DNA of 64,000 nt from Leucocoprinus leucothites (taxonomy: Eukaryota; Basidiomycota; Agaricomycetes; Agaricales; Agaricaceae). Within the stretch, counting starts at the first letter, position 1; every line of letters begins with the position of its first letter. A program made the position numbers and the translations under genes. The notes under the pieces were generated by a model. The model did not search any database. It saw nothing but the letters and a program-made list of their open reading frames with translations, and was not told the origin of the DNA. Below, in pieces: positions 47,063-60,107 of this stretch. The stretch is from contig JAACJO010000020.1 of the NCBI GenBank assembly GCA_013368445.1, positions 248,001 to 312,000 of the forward strand, given 5' to 3'.

Positions 47063-49584
47063 ATGTCCCCGAGTTCTAAGAACCTCACGATCACTTTTGA
47101 TTTCTCTGGCTGGGGATCCAAGTCACGTCTTTCTCTGACCGAGGATGACGCGGTAGCTGGCCGTGAGGAAATCCAGACTATCAAGAGCTGTCAAGTCCTG
47201 GGGCAGTTCACTGCCAGTGCCGTTGCTGGGAACGCAGTTCTTGGCAGTGTTTTTTATGCTCTTCCGGCGGTCGTCGCGGTCGGTGGAGTCTAGTACGTGA
47301 TTCACGATTAAAACATATCACCCGTTCTGACTGCTCCCACCAGCTCTCCTATTTGTTTTTTCACGGCAGCACTAGTCCTTTTCGTCTGGCGACCCATTAT
47401 GGAGGAACTCGCGTCCGCACTTCCAATCAGCGGTGGCCCATTTACATACTTGTAAGGTCTTTATATCGACTAACCGACTTCATTTTATTGATATGGACAC
47501 ACCATAGCCTCAACGTCACCTCCAAGCCTCTAACCCTTGTGTCCGCCACGCTACTCCTCTTGGACTATGGCTCAACCTCTGTAGTTTCTGCCGCCACCGC
47601 TTCAGCCTACCTAGCAGGAGAGGTTCATCTACCATTTCCATACTGGGTTGGGACTGTCATCGTGATTCTGCTTTTTGTATGTTTCAGCTTGACAGGAATA
47701 CGTGATAGTGCTCGACTCGCTTTCGTGGTGTTTTCATTCCATGTAAGTTGTCAAAAACTCCCAAATTTCGGCCTCCTGCCGCGAGTCCGGGTACTTTGAA
47801 AATCAAACACTGGTTGTTAACATCACTATGATAGGTTACTACCATAACGATCTTGATCATTGTATCTGCTGTACATTGGGCGAAATCCGGGAATGATCTC
47901 CTGTGCGAGAACTGGAAAATCGGGCTAGAGCGCAGCGGAACAAGCCCTGGGCAAATTATGAAACAGGTTTATTTTGGTTTTTGCCTTGGAATGCTGGGGC
48001 TGACTGGATTTGAATGTGAGTATATTCCTCACCATCACCAATGGTAGCTCACTAAAGGCTATGGGTTAGGTACACCCTCGTATGTTGCGAGTATCAAGGA
48101 CAGACAATTTCCACGCGTACTACGGAATTTGCATCTTCCTGCAATCGTTCTTAATAGTGTCGCCATGTTACTCCTTCTGGCAATTGTACCTTTGGACACC
48201 ATACTCGCCGGAGCAAACGTTCTCAGTGTTTTGAGTGCCAGAGTAAGTTTCTTTCCTGGTCTAACGTATCACCAAAACCTTTGGTAAGATAATTGATGAT
48301 GCTCTCAGGTGGCAGGGCGGTGGCTGCAAATATTGATTGTTGTCGACGCAGTTTTAGTGCTATGTGGTGGAGTTCTCACTGGTGGGCTCTTCTGACAGAA
48401 TTAGATGTAGCACTTGGCTAATGACAAATTAATAGGCATTGTGGCAGCTTGCGAACTCTTTGGCCAGCTTGCGCGAATTCGAGCTATTCCAGCCTCCTAT
48501 CTTAAGTTACTTCCAGTGACTGGAGCTCCCTATACTTCCATCCTGTCATTTGCTGGGTTTTGCGGCTTGTTGTACGCAAGTGCTGCGGGACGGCTTGACG
48601 TTCTATCCCTGATGTGAGTTGTATGTGCTAGCTGTTTGACGGTATTGCTCACGTAAATGCTGATTCATCCGCAGGTTCTCATTGGTCTGGATGAATGTGA
48701 TGGTTATGTTCCCCCTCGCATTGCTGTTGCTGAAGCACAATCGAGATCGCTTAAAACGGGATAGGAATACCTCGTTACTGGTGATCCTGACAGCCTTTGT
48801 GATTATTTGTGTGATTGTCGTAGGCAATGTTATCGTTTCTCCACAGAACTTGGAGTCAGTATGACCAGCTATCAAAGCGACTGAAACAGCTGACGCTTCC
48901 TCTCAGGTACTTTACGGCGTACTTTATCGGAATACTTTTCTCCTTCTTTTTAGTTCAAAACAAGTCGCAAATTATTCGTCGGCTGCATTGGACCTTAGGT
49001 CAATTTCCTTGGCTCACGGAATGGAAGAGGACAAGTCATTGGATAAGTCGTCTTATCCGTATGGTTCGAAGGTTGAAAACACAGCCAGTCTGCATTCTGG
49101 TGAAGAACGAAGAGGTGCGCAAGTTTGTGCACTCTTGCTTGCAAAGACTCAGGGCACTCGCAGATTGACCAATTATGCCGCATGGTTCTGTATGTCCGAC
49201 AGAATGAGGAGACGTCCTGCATCAAAGTCGTTCACTTCATCGACAGTGAAAAAGGTGTGCCACCCGAACTCGAAGAAAACTCTCGCGGTGTGTCTGTCGT
49301 CGTTACCTAACTCACCCAATGCTTAATATATATCTTGATGCAGTCCTCGACGAAGCTTTCCCAGAGGTGACAATAGATATTGTGAGTGATATTCCTGCAT
49401 TGTACCGTACCAAGTAATCTTATTTTCGCTGAAGGTCCTGGTTCAAGTTTCATTTGAACCTGCATCGGTTGCTGCCTTGGCTCACAAAATTAACATTCCA
49501 ACAGCTTTGATGTTCATAGGATGCCCAGGCCCCAACTTTCCTCACTCCATTAATGAACTCGGAACAAGGATCATTCCGACCTGA
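47063..49584 (+). CDS. Amino-acid permease (APC family) with C-terminal soluble domain
   Basis: Plasma-membrane amino-acid transporter. After a hydrophilic N-terminus come the APC-type segments GQFTASAVAGNAVLGSVFYA, VFYALPAVVAVGGVYSPIC, PISGGPFTYLLNVT, YGSTSVVSAATASAYLAGE, VYFGFCLGMLGLTGFEC, then ASIKDRQFPRVLRNLHLPAI and ACELFGQLARIRAIP. After the last helix a soluble domain of about 150 residues follows (QPVCILVKNEE, IDQLCRMVLYVRQNEETSC, VVHFIDSEKGVPPELEENS, LDEAFPEVTIDI, FIGCPGPNFPHSINELGTR). This resembles the universal-stress-like tail I recall from other basidiomycete permeases. About ten introns; the last four joins were checked in frame. Confidence 0.88.
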
Positions 49585-51859
49585 AATATTGGTTCCAACC
49601 TAGATTTTGATTTGCGTATCTCACCTGGCCTGCTCGCGTAGACTAAGAGTTGTTTCCATTGTATGAAGTAGCCCACTATTCCCATTTCGAAGCCTTGATT
49701 AACGCCTTTTTCCTTCTAAAATCTCCCTAAAATGATAGAGGAGTAAGTCGGACGTGTATGATGCCTTATTCCTCGTCTCATCATCAGCGACAAGTGCTCT
49801 TTTCGACGCCACTAGTTCCACTGAGAGAAAAGAAGAGTACGCAGCAAGCGATCCTTATTCGCCAGGTCTCAAGAAGATCTTAAGGATGTCGACGAATACC
49901 TCGATAAAAGGACTCTAGTTTATTTTCCTTCAACACAGCACCTCCCTCGACTGCCCATGTCTTCCAAACATGCTCGAAGCTAACTCCAGCTCTAAAACAC
50001 CACCTCTGCTCACATCTGTCCTTGCACTTGGATCGCTGCTCCAAAGAGATCCATTTTTCTCCTGGCTTCCGGATGCATCACTCAAGAAACTATGACCAAT
50101 CGATGCAAGTGACTTCGTAAGCGTCCTGATCAATCAATGTCCTCAGTCACTGCTTCATCTTCACCTACCTTGAAATATCAACGCAGTATTCAAGTTTATC
50201 ATCAACCGGCTCCCAATCTTCGACGCGAGCGGAAACTTCTTAACACAGCTAGTAAAGCCATTCCTCTACAGGACAGTGGCCGACGCAACTCCGATTTCTT
50301 GAAAAAGGAGTACAGGCAAGAGAAATCATTGGAGGTTATCGTTAGCCCTCCCACAACGCCAGGACAACTCACCAGAGTCATCATTGCCACCATCATATAT
50401 CTCGCTAAGCTCTTGCAGCTACCGTAAATACATTACGGACTCATATATTTCATTGTGAGAGCCTGTCCCCAGGAATAGTTCTACGAGAACAAGAGTATTG
50501 TTCGAGTTTTCTGGGACCCTTTTCGAGTATCCCAACGAGGCTATCGGAAGACAGCGAGTGTGGAGTTAGGTCTATTCAAACTTCAGTCCTCTGGAGACCG
50601 GCGGCACCTGAATATTAAGGTTCAGGTACAGCTAGCTACTATATTATATAGTCACCGGCGCTATTGGTTTCTCCCCAGGAGCTATGGTTATGGGTTAGTG
50701 CAGATTTATGGGTTTTACCATGAAATCCCCTGCAAACCAACTTGAGAGACACATAATATGGTTTATTACAGAGACGACTGCAACAGTGTTGTTTAGTTGT
50801 CGAGAAGGCAGAAGATTGGGAACTGCATTTCGGTGACATCATGAGCTAATTTGATTGACATCTTGTCATCTCGTTCCGTGAAGCATCACGGATGCGAAAA
50901 ATCTGTGCACAAAGAAGGCCGAACGTTTCACGGTTGAAGCTTTGAAGTTTCAAGCCATTCCGTTATCTATTGATTTCTCAGGTAAGACTACTTTTGGCTG
51001 GAACGGCATGGCAAGGAAACAGTGACTGACAACCCCCATTCTGTTGTCCAGACAGAACCCACGATGTTTCCCCGGTCCCAAACTGCTGGACGCCCCGACT
51101 TTCCCTCGGAAGCTCGACTATTGGCAAAAGTAGATTATGCCGCAATTCGGACGTCTAAACTCCCCTTTCACATCGTTCATATCGAAGACTCGCCGTTCAC
51201 TTCGAAACCCCCAGCACGCGTAGTATGTATACGGCCGACAAGGAAGACAAAAACCTCGAGCGCGGATACAATACTATAGCATCACGTACAATTCAATAGG
51301 CCAAGCATCGCCTGACTCGCGACAGCTCTGAATAAGTGTTTCATTGGAATTACATATGAGCCTGAGGGAACACCATGGCGCTCTTTGATACGTCAACACT
51401 TCCCGATATCCTATTTCTTCAAACTTGCCACCTCGTTTGGCGTATCTGACGTTTCCACCACACCTAAAAACAACCTCTAACCTGCCTCGAGCCCACCGAG
51501 CTCCGCTGGTGTGTATCTGCCTGAGTCTACCTCCTCTACGACGAACAGCACGAAGACAAATGGAATCGACAACCCAGAGTATCGGATTTTTCTTGCACGG
51601 CAAATTCAATGGTATGAATATTTCCTTAGTATCTGATACGACGCTTCTCAAGCCATCTACAAACTGGGCCGGTTCTCGGACTGTAGGATAAAATATGCAA
51701 CTGTCGGTACGTGGGAATAGACATTTCCGATCTCAGTAAAAGTTCTTACTTGTGTTCTATCCAGCCCCTTGTACGTTTAACATCAGCTCAATGAATCGCA
51801 ACCGCATTAAACTCGAGATTTGTAGATGGGGTTATTCTCTGGGAACTCATAATTCTGTA
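49585..51859. other. Long stretch without a recognisable gene
   Basis: Frames at 50137-50427 (basic, 96 residues) and 51022-51279 (85 residues) look protein-like, but no family, splice support or signal peptide was found. They may be exons of an unrecognised gene or decayed sequence. Confidence 0.4.
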
Positions 51860-53271
51860 TGATACTACTCAGCCACTCCGGGTACTACTTACCCCTTCCA
51901 AGGGTCGAAAAAGAAGTTCAATACGTAGGTTTTAACTGGTCGTGGCTCAGTAACTCAGCTCATCCCCTAACCTATTTAGATATATTTCGACGGTGGACAG
52001 TGGACGCTGCTAAAGTGTATATATATTGCCTGCCGGTATTTACCACCCATACTCTGGCCATATATCCTCTGGTGCTACGTGCCGGATCACGTTCAAGAAG
52101 ACTGCGTTGGAAGTGTGATAGTTCTGCAACAAATGATATTCATGTTGCTCGTTCGTGCCATCCCTTCTTTTCAAGCTTGAACAGCCAGTGACACTTTTCC
52201 AGCAACTTTTCCCGCATTGTACGTGTCTTCCGTACTCAGCTCCTGGGCCGCCTGATCATTTTCATTGCGTTATCCAGGTGTCCTTGCCATCCGCGCATAC
52301 GCCTACACAGGCGGAAGAGCAAAGATACGTGCTATCCTTATCTCCCTCTTGTGTTGTTATATTGTTTTGCAACTCTGGGTGTATTTGTCGAGTCGACAGC
52401 TGGAGACTAAAACCTTCGCCCTGGTTGGGCGATCCGGCTGCTACAGAAATTGGGAATCCCTTAGGCCTCGCATTGGAGTAGGTAGTCTTCAGTCATACTC
52501 TTCATCCCGGACGGTGTGACTAACCTGGGGGATTAAGTATATCCTTGTCTGTCTGTAGCGCTTCTTCTCCTAGCAGGACAAGCTAATCTGTCGTTGGTAG
52601 CTTGTTGGGACAGTGGTGGATGTGGTATCCACTGGACTTGTCATTCAGGTGGAATAGTGATTTTCTTTTTGACTATAGAATTATTGAACCTGGCGGCTCT
52701 GATCAGCATGGGATACGCTCGCTCAGTTTTGACGGCGACCTTCAGCGGATGTTCCTACGACAAGGTCCTGGACTCTTTGGCCATTCACTCAACCATAAAT
52801 TATTCTCATACAACCAAATTTACAGGCCTGTTCCTTTTCGCATTCATGATGTTTGCCAACATCTTGTCCTTGACTTCCTTCCTTGGGTATGTGTTGATTA
52901 TAACTGATTTTTCGGTGATTGACGTATCAACGTTCAGACAGCCAAAGCCGTGGGAGCCCTTCGCCTTCGGTGCTGTTCTGGTAACCCCCAACCTACTTGT
53001 GAGTTCCTTTCGCGAGCTCGGACTTTTCTGGATTAAGTAGCGCTGAGAATGCTCCTCAGTCATGTCGCTTGTGAGTGCAGACTCGGACCTCCTTAATTTC
53101 TGTGCAATAACTTACCTACACATCAGTATCTTGGAACTACGCGAGGCTAGGGCTTCAAAAGCCGAGCAGGATATTGTTCTCCAGGACTTCAGCCGCGAAA
53201 TGAGACGCTACCTTGCGGAGGAAGACGCTGAGGTTGAACAAGGTCCTCGTACTATTAACAGTTATAGTTGA
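51860..53271 (+). CDS. Probable 7TM membrane protein, DUF6533-like
   Basis: Boundaries uncertain. A first block has EVQYVGFNWSWLSN like the DUF6533 loop. 52277-52480 gives VLAIRAYAYTGGRAKIRA, a typical TM3/TM4 loop, then LCCYIVLQLWVYLSS. 52650-53040 gives IVIFFLTIELLNLAALISMG, then SGCSYDKVLDSLA, FLFAFMMFANILSLTSFLGY, and a block matching the last helices. The final exon reads YLHISILELREARASKAEQD and a charged tail ending NSYS. Resembles agaricomycete GPCR-like integral membrane proteins. Exon joins are only partly resolved, so partial decay cannot be excluded. Confidence 0.45.
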
Positions 53272-54970
53272 ACCTAAAGTTTGAACGAACTCTACGATAC
53301 ATCTGGTATGTTCATCTTTTTTATGAGTCGCTTGTTGAACATGACTGGACCAGGATCGTTCACTTCTCTAGTCATAAGTAGGATATATCATAATTTATTT
53401 GGAGCTACGACATAAGGCTCCGAAGTGTCGATGACTGCAATTCCTTGCATTGTGATATCTGCAGCAGCAAATTCGGAAGAAGCAAGTCTATCTCATGCAT
53501 GCCTGGTATCCGCCTTTGACTGGTGCCTGTTGAGATGAGGAATCGCGTACTAGGTGTGGTACTTCGTGAATCCCGGGGCACAGTCAAGTAGGTTATTGCT
53601 AATATGTTACCGGTGCGGAGACCGCACCACTCAACATCCAATACTCAAGGATCTACCAGTCCCAAGATCTGTTCGGCAAGCGAAGTAATACCACCACTAT
53701 AATACTTCCCACAACTACTCGTCCGTTGGGCACTCGAAACAGGGAGGCTCAACACCAAAAGCGATTGTGAGTGTGATCATCATCCATTATTACTACGAAC
53801 CATAACGCTTGAGTGAACAACAAATGTTTTGCCTATCAATCCTTCGGCGACTGGCTCACCCCGCCACTCGAGGCCACCGATCTCGACAATTTGCGTCCGA
53901 TCAAAGGGAGGAGGTATACGACGGGCGCAACTTCTCAGGGAAGAAACTAACGAGTCCCGCTCCTCTGCTAATCAACTACCAAGAATTTACCCCCGTCGGT
54001 CATGGGAAACATTCCTGGTCTAGGTTCCAATTTAGGCGACGAGGTCAACAATATATCTTACCTGCAACCACCCGAGTATTCTGACTAGGTTTTCATAGGC
54101 ACAAGAAAAGCTTCACCATCTATTCACCAAAGTCGAGGTCGCCTCAACTATCACAGGTTCCATATACCTTTCGACGGCGAAATAGTCGAAAACACGATCA
54201 TTGCCACCCTCAAATGGCGTCCAACTACGGCTGCCAATTATCGGAAGACGATAATAGTTGTGGTCCAGATCAAGTCTTCCTCCGCATCAAACCCGCGAAC
54301 GAGAATATCGGAGTAATTGACATCTTCTGCGTGATAGACCTGACCTACCATCTTGTAAGCTACATGTGGGTCTGGAAGTAGGAACGAAAGCCAAGAGAGG
54401 GGAAGATTTAGGTGTATTCAAGTATGGAAATGGGCAGTGTACGATGTTTTTTGAGGGACTCGGAGTTGGTGTTGGTGGCGGTGTGATCATAGAGCAAAGA
54501 GGCTCGGTTGGCATCAAGGTCAGGGACTATGACCGCTTCACTCCAGGCCTGAGGAGGCCGTCTCTGCTCGAATGGTGACTGTGGTGTAAGCCTATGTAAC
54601 AGAACAGTACATAGCAATTCGATCAACTCTCACCGAGAATGGGGAAATCATGAGGAGATGTCAGATCATCAGAGCTCTCTGACCCCCATCCTGCACCGAA
54701 GACCACGGAGTATCCTTTCACCCCAAACGTTGCAGTTTCAAAGCTTTGAACAATCACTCAGAACAGTCCAAAATTACCGGTTATCAAAAGACATGAAGAA
54801 TCTTACAACGGGAGAAAAAAAGGACTACAGAGCATTCTACAGACATGGAGACATATAAAACATGGACAGTCTTAACACCACTCATTTCAGAGGTATCTCA
54901 GTGGTCCCTGGACTTCCTAAGCAAGAAAATGATCAGAGTGATGCTACAAAATAAGGAGGGAAAACTGTGT
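53272..54970. other. Stretch without a recognisable gene
   Basis: Open frames at 53809-54084 and 54366-54578 (with a Gly-Val-rich core) have no recognised family. The right end is the 3' flank of the BAR gene. Confidence 0.45.
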
Positions 54971-56130
54971 TCACCTGTATTCACCCTCGGCAGCGACACT
55001 GAGTTCCTCAATCTCACCCTGAACAGCAGACAGGGCCTCGGCGGCACTCGAAAAGTAGATAAGCTGCGCTTTGGCAAGCTCATTCAGATCCTTGAGAGGC
55101 TCGGGCTAGGCAGCGGGTTGAGGGTCAAAACAAATCATAAAGCGCGCAAATTGAGACTCACGTTCTCAAGCACAGTCTTCATGAGGGTGATGGCAACCTC
55201 CGTCTTCTGAACCAAGTCATCCTCCGCGTTCTCAACCTCGAGGCGAACCTGTTCTTGTCGTGCCGGATTGGCATTCTTCAACCTGTACGCGTAACCATCA
55301 GTTTAGCCGAAAATCCATCACCACCACCGACGACGAAAGAGAACACCACTTACGCCTGCTTAGCAGAGTCCAACTCCAGCCTGCTAACCTTCACCGCCTG
55401 CCTCGCCTTCATCGCAACCGATATACTTGTATTCAACGTAGCCTGCCACGGTAGCAAAAAGTTATCCTGAATCGCAATATCCTGCTCCACCCTCGCAATC
55501 GCAACCTTATCCCATCCCTGTGCATACAGTCCCAAAGCCTTCCCGAGTTTATCCTGGTCTCCGGAAGGGGAGCTGACAATAGCACCATGCGCGGTTGTAG
55601 CCGCGCGCGTAAGGGCATGAGGTAAGGTCTTGTGCTGCGCTGGAGGAGGTGCTGCGGGTGCATTTGGAGCGGGGAGGTTGGTATTCTTGAGGTTCTGGGC
55701 AGCGAAAGCGGTAACATTATACCCGAACGCAGTGGAGAACTCTGAGAGTGTTTCTTGAACCTGAGTTGGGTAGTCGTACGTCTCGGTATCGTAGACGCGG
55801 GTTATCCTGCCCGTAGTTGTTGAATATCACACACAGCACAATAAGGAGATAACCGCTCACTTCTGCAGCGCAAGGTGCGCATTACGCAGTGCATCGACTC
55901 GAGCTTCGAGATCCTTATACTCTGAGAAGTATGCGATTTACAGATGAACTATTGACAGAGAGATATGGTCACTTACCCTGCGGGAGTTCTGTGATATCCT
56001 CTGGCGCTACCTGGCCAAGGCGTTCCTTGGTAGCCTGTACGGACTGGTTAAAGCCCTTTGAGAGCTTTGAGCCCGCCTGGGAGAAGTTGATAGAACCGAT
56101 GCTCGACTGTAGTGCTTTCCAGCCTTCCAT
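54971..56130 (-). CDS. BAR-domain protein, Gvp36-like
   Basis: Membrane-curvature protein of the Golgi/endosome type, about 300 residues in five exons. N-terminus MEGWKALQSSIGSINFSQAG, then KGFNQSVQATKERLGQVAPE. The BAR helices follow: EYKDLEARVDALRNAHLALQ, ITRVYDTETYDYPTQVQE, KTLPHALTRAATTAHGAIV, LGLYAQGWDKVAIARVEQD, FLLPWQATLNTSISVAMKAR, LEVENAEDDLVQKTEVAI. It closes with SAAEALSAVQGEIEELSVAA and stops at 54971. The start at 56130 is the only good ATG. Matches the fungal BAR-domain/Gvp36 family. Confidence 0.87.
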
Positions 56131-56598
56131 GGTGGGATGAGAGTGACAAGTGGCCAAGAGTGGGAGAGATCACTTGTTGATTCATGCTGTGCAGCCTCGG
56201 CCATCACTAATATTTAATATTTATCCATGCCACATTCTCTCGGTTATCACTCCGGATTTCAACTTGCTGAACGTATCGATGCCTCTGGTGTTCTAAGCCC
56301 AGTATCAACCACCTCGAGCCACGTTATGAGGGAAAGGGGCGGATAAAAAATGCGATACACCACTGACTTCGGTACACCTGCACCTACTCCGCCACCGAAA
56401 AATATAGCACGAGAGCTAAAGTACGCCGTACGAAGAGAATCGAACAAACTCCAAAAAAAAAAAACGAGAGATCAAAATCAAAATTTCTCGACTCGAACTA
56501 GCCATAGGACTATTGAACAATATCCGTTACCTACCAACTTTTGAGGGGTATCATTGAGCTCGCCGCTGTTGAGTCGGCACTTGAGCTGTCCACCTTGT

Positions 56599-57469
56599 TT
56601 AGACGATCGGCTTCTTGCCGAGCGACATGGATTTCACAGGAGCGGGTAACATGAACTTGGACTCCGAAGAGTTTCCAAGCAGTCCCTGTTGCTCAGATTT
56701 TGGCATGTGAACGTGGCCACCGCCGATGCTCTTATTAGGTACGTCTTCTTGATCGACAATTTTGTACTCGTTAAGGAGAGCTCGCCAATGCCAAAGGAAA
56801 TAAAGGGCCACTAGAAACCCGATCATTAGTTGAAATGCCCAGTAACAAGAAGGAAACTAGCACACCTGTCTGGATCACTGTCTCAACGATAGAGGTAGCC
56901 CAAATATAGGGAAGAGGGGCGCCACGGAATGAAAGGAGATCTCGACATAACTCAACGCTCTCATCGTCACTGTCTTCTTTGATTTTATCCCTGCAGTCTT
57001 GAACCTTCTCATCTTTGATAACCCGGTAATATACGATGATGGACCAAACACCGATGCCAATGTGGCAGATCCAAACAAACGCTTCAGTTTTCCAGAATTG
57101 CTTCATGAAGCGCTTTCGGCGAATGGTGCCATATACCCTACGGTAGGCTCTTAGTTACTTCATAATCGTAGCAGTAGAGGCTTGGTCGCCTGCTTACCCA
57201 ACGGATGCAGTGAAGGCTGCAAAGACCCCCAGATGGCCAATGCAAGGAAGCACCCAATCAAGGTATCGAGTGGCTCTACACCTGTTCGAGTTCGAGTAAG
57301 TTACAGTGCTTGGAAATCGAGTCAAGGAGGAGAAATCACCGTCATCGTGGTTCCTTGCAATCCACCACATCAGCCAGCCTGCCCCTACTGCGCCTAGAGC
57401 CATCTGAAGTACCAGGGACACTAACAGCCCACTGAACACGGGGATACAGTTGAGGACTTTTCCAGTCAT
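56599..57469 (-). CDS. Four-transmembrane protein, tetraspan-like
   Basis: About 230 residues. Starts MTGKVLNCIPVFSGLLVSLV and continues through LQMALGAVGAGWLMWWIARN, LAIGHLGVFAAFTASVGVYG, RKRFMKQFWKTEAFVWICH, GIGVWSIIVYYRVIKDE, a Cys-containing loop (QDCRDKIKED, ELCRDLLS), and ATSIVETVIQTVALYFLWHW. The cytosolic end has HVHMPKSEQQGLLGN and ends GKKPIV. The two Cys in the last loop suggest a disulfide. Similar 4-TM proteins are widespread in agaricomycetes without known function. The intron joining QT to VALYFLW was checked. Confidence 0.72.
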
Positions 57470-58570
57470 TAGGGGTGAAAAAGGTCGTGGCAGGGGGTTC
57501 AGATCAGAATCCTTTCAGCAGGTAAGGGGTAGAGTAGTGGCAACATGCCAGCTGCTGGGTTACAGCACACATCGTGTCACTAGCTCTGACGTAGGTATTT
57601 CGAGTCTACATGAAGCCTTCATAATGGTGCAGAAGCATCGTGGTCAGTGCCCGATCGGTCATTTCGGACACCGAGTTTTGCCAGCGAAAAAACTATGCAT
57701 TCTTTAGGCTTGGACTATGACTGCCGAAAGGTTAAAATGAACGCCAGTCAAAGAAGCTCACCATGTTAAGCAATGAGAGACACTCAAATAGTATAGTCTC
57801 TTACCCTCAACTTGGATGCGGTCAACCAGAAAGGTTTGATCATGGCTATTTTTGGAACAGCGATTGCATGCCAAATGCCTGGCTATCTTATTCTGATCAT
57901 ACCGATTAAGAGAGCAAAGAGCTCAGGTATTGAAAGGCATATCATAACATGGGATAACGTCTTATATGAAGAGCGTCTGACCTTGCGGTTAGACAACTCT
58001 AGTTCTGTGGCTGAGTAACCAACAAATCGGCGGTTGATCCAATCCTCCACTACCACCTTATTGCCTCTCCAACGTATTGAAGATTGTCACAGTGCAGCCA
58101 CGCCGACATCACCACTTCATCTATGACCTTCCATGAGATAAGAACCTACAGCAGAGGAGAAAGTTTCAAACGAGCGCCCGACGACTTAGAGTCTTTTGTA
58201 CAGAGTTGTCCAGAGGATATGTGGTGTAGCCAAATCAACTACAGGTGCCTCTCGTGACTATTCGTTTTGAGTACAATGTATTGGACATGTGAGTGTACAA
58301 TCTACGCCTATCTTACAGCTATGCATGAGTCATTGAATCCTTCGTATCTATTGTCCAGGGAGAGAAAATAAGCTGCCAAAACCCAGTGCCAAGTCCAACC
58401 AACTATCCCTACATATAGTACAACTTCAACTTCGGAGACAATTATTTTTCGAACTTAGATGTGAAACTTCGCAAAAAGATTCTAGCAAATACAAGAAATT
58501 AAACAATGACCAAGAAAGAATCGCCTGTCAAGTCAAAAGAATATGACAAAACCAAGCGCAAAGTTCATAT
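57470..58570. other. Intergenic stretch
   Basis: Upstream of the 4-TM gene and downstream of the Zn-cluster-like gene. Only a 68-residue hydrophobic frame (57812-58018) that I cannot assign. Confidence 0.45.
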
Positions 58571-60107
58571 TCATATTTCCTCATGATCAGGAAGGGTCAA
58601 GTCAATCGTGGCGATGGACGGAAGCACACCGGGCGGAGTCGGGTTATCATGTGGAACACCACTGTCACCAAGCTGGTCGTACTCTAGGCCTCCCACGTGT
58701 TGTGGACCATTTGTGTCTGTCACGGCATCAGCACGAAGGCCTTCAGCACCCGTGATCATTACTGTCGGGTGAGTTGCAGTCGGTATGATCGAACGCTGAT
58801 CATCGTCAGTGAGAGCACGAGATCCTAGTTGGGGTTCCGAGTTTGAATGTTCAGCTCCTGAGATATCGCTAGGACACACAGTATCAAGAAGCATCTGGCC
58901 TTCAAGCCCCTGTGTCTTCGAGGGCTCCTCATTAAGCCGAGCATCGACTGTGGGTTTTTCAGCCAGGGGTATATTTTCCTTATTATCGCTTCGTCGCACT
59001 GGTTTGACTGGTACAGCTAGAGCAGCCTTTATCGTGCCGTCAATCCCGTCCAATTTGGATTGGATGGATCCCAGCTCCTTCAACACTCGCTCATAGTGGC
59101 TAAATTTAGAGTGCGATTGAGCAATCGGGGTTGTGGACACTCTGATAGAGCTCTTTGGAGGATCAGGCGGCGTAGGCTGAGTAGTGCGTGAGCCCTTGCT
59201 CGGACGAGGCTGGATTAAGGGAGGTGTAGTGGAATAGTGTAAGTCTTGCATCCTAGACGACCTCCGAGTTCGAGTCTTTGCTTTTTTCTCTACAAGAGGT
59301 GAGCCATGAAAAACACAATTTTTCAAACAACGAGGAGTAAGCGACCCACTATGTGCTGCATTTGAGGACGAGGCAAGAGGTTCAGACTGTGATTCGTCAT
59401 CCTCAAGCTGATCGACCATCTCTTCATCACTATCTTCAGACTCCGGCTCCAGACTTCCATCCTCCTCCTCCGAACTCACTTCAACAACAACAACAGAGGG
59501 GCGTCTCCTTTTGTCAGGAACACGCTCCTCCAGCTCTTGATACTGTTCCTCCGTCAAATTCATATCTTCCATAATCATCTTTTTCCTGAAGAAACTGGTC
59601 CGTTGACAAGAGGCATGTCGCTCAACACACGATTGACAGCGCAGCTCTTTCCGATCGCAAACCCATTGAGTTTCAATGCATTGTTGACATTTCTATCGAG
59701 AAAAAAAAGGAAGCGACGTTATTATTCCGTCCCTAGAAAAGAGGGAGAAAGAGAAATCAACTGACAAAGAATTTATCGCCCTTCTTGAGAGAACGAAGCC
59801 AAGCCCTAGCACGCTTCCGGTGAGGTGAATGTCTACTTCCAAAAGGATGCCTGTAGAGTTTACAAAAGCGACTCAAGTGGCGTTTGATAGTGGGAGACGA
59901 TCGTGAAATGGGTTTTGCACGAAATTTGGGGGACTTTGACGAGCATTTGGAGGTGTTTGTTCTCATAACTCGAGATTTCAGAGGTAAGAAATGAGAGCGA
60001 GCTCGGTTCGGTACTGAAAGAACGAAGGTGGTATCGAGGCTGAGCGGTGAGGGAAAGGAACGCCGAGATACGTCGAATTTATGTCCAACGGACACAAAGT
60101 CTTCCAA
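58571..60107 (-). CDS. Zn2Cys6-like cluster protein with acidic/disordered C-terminus
   Basis: Two exons. Exon 1 (about 59759-60107) is strongly basic (KRHLSRFCKLYRHPF, HRKRARAWLRSLKKGDKFF). Exon 2 begins with cysteines spaced C-x2-C-x6-C-x6-C-x2-C-x6-C (from KCQQCIETQWVC to HASC), the spacing of a fungal Zn2Cys6 binuclear cluster, though the usual Lys/Arg between the first cysteines is missing. Then come an acidic region (EEEDGSLEPESEDSDEEM) and a Ser/Pro-rich stretch with HYERVLKELGSIQSKLDGID, a likely coiled coil, ending TLPDHEEI. The intron GTCAGT...TCGATAG joins in frame. Could be a DNA-binding regulator; the target is unknown. Confidence 0.7.

Noticed and set aside
56440..56540. GTTCGAGTC and GTTCGATTC words on the minus strand followed by a T run
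   Set aside because: T-stem and acceptor pairing fail, so no tRNA is supported.
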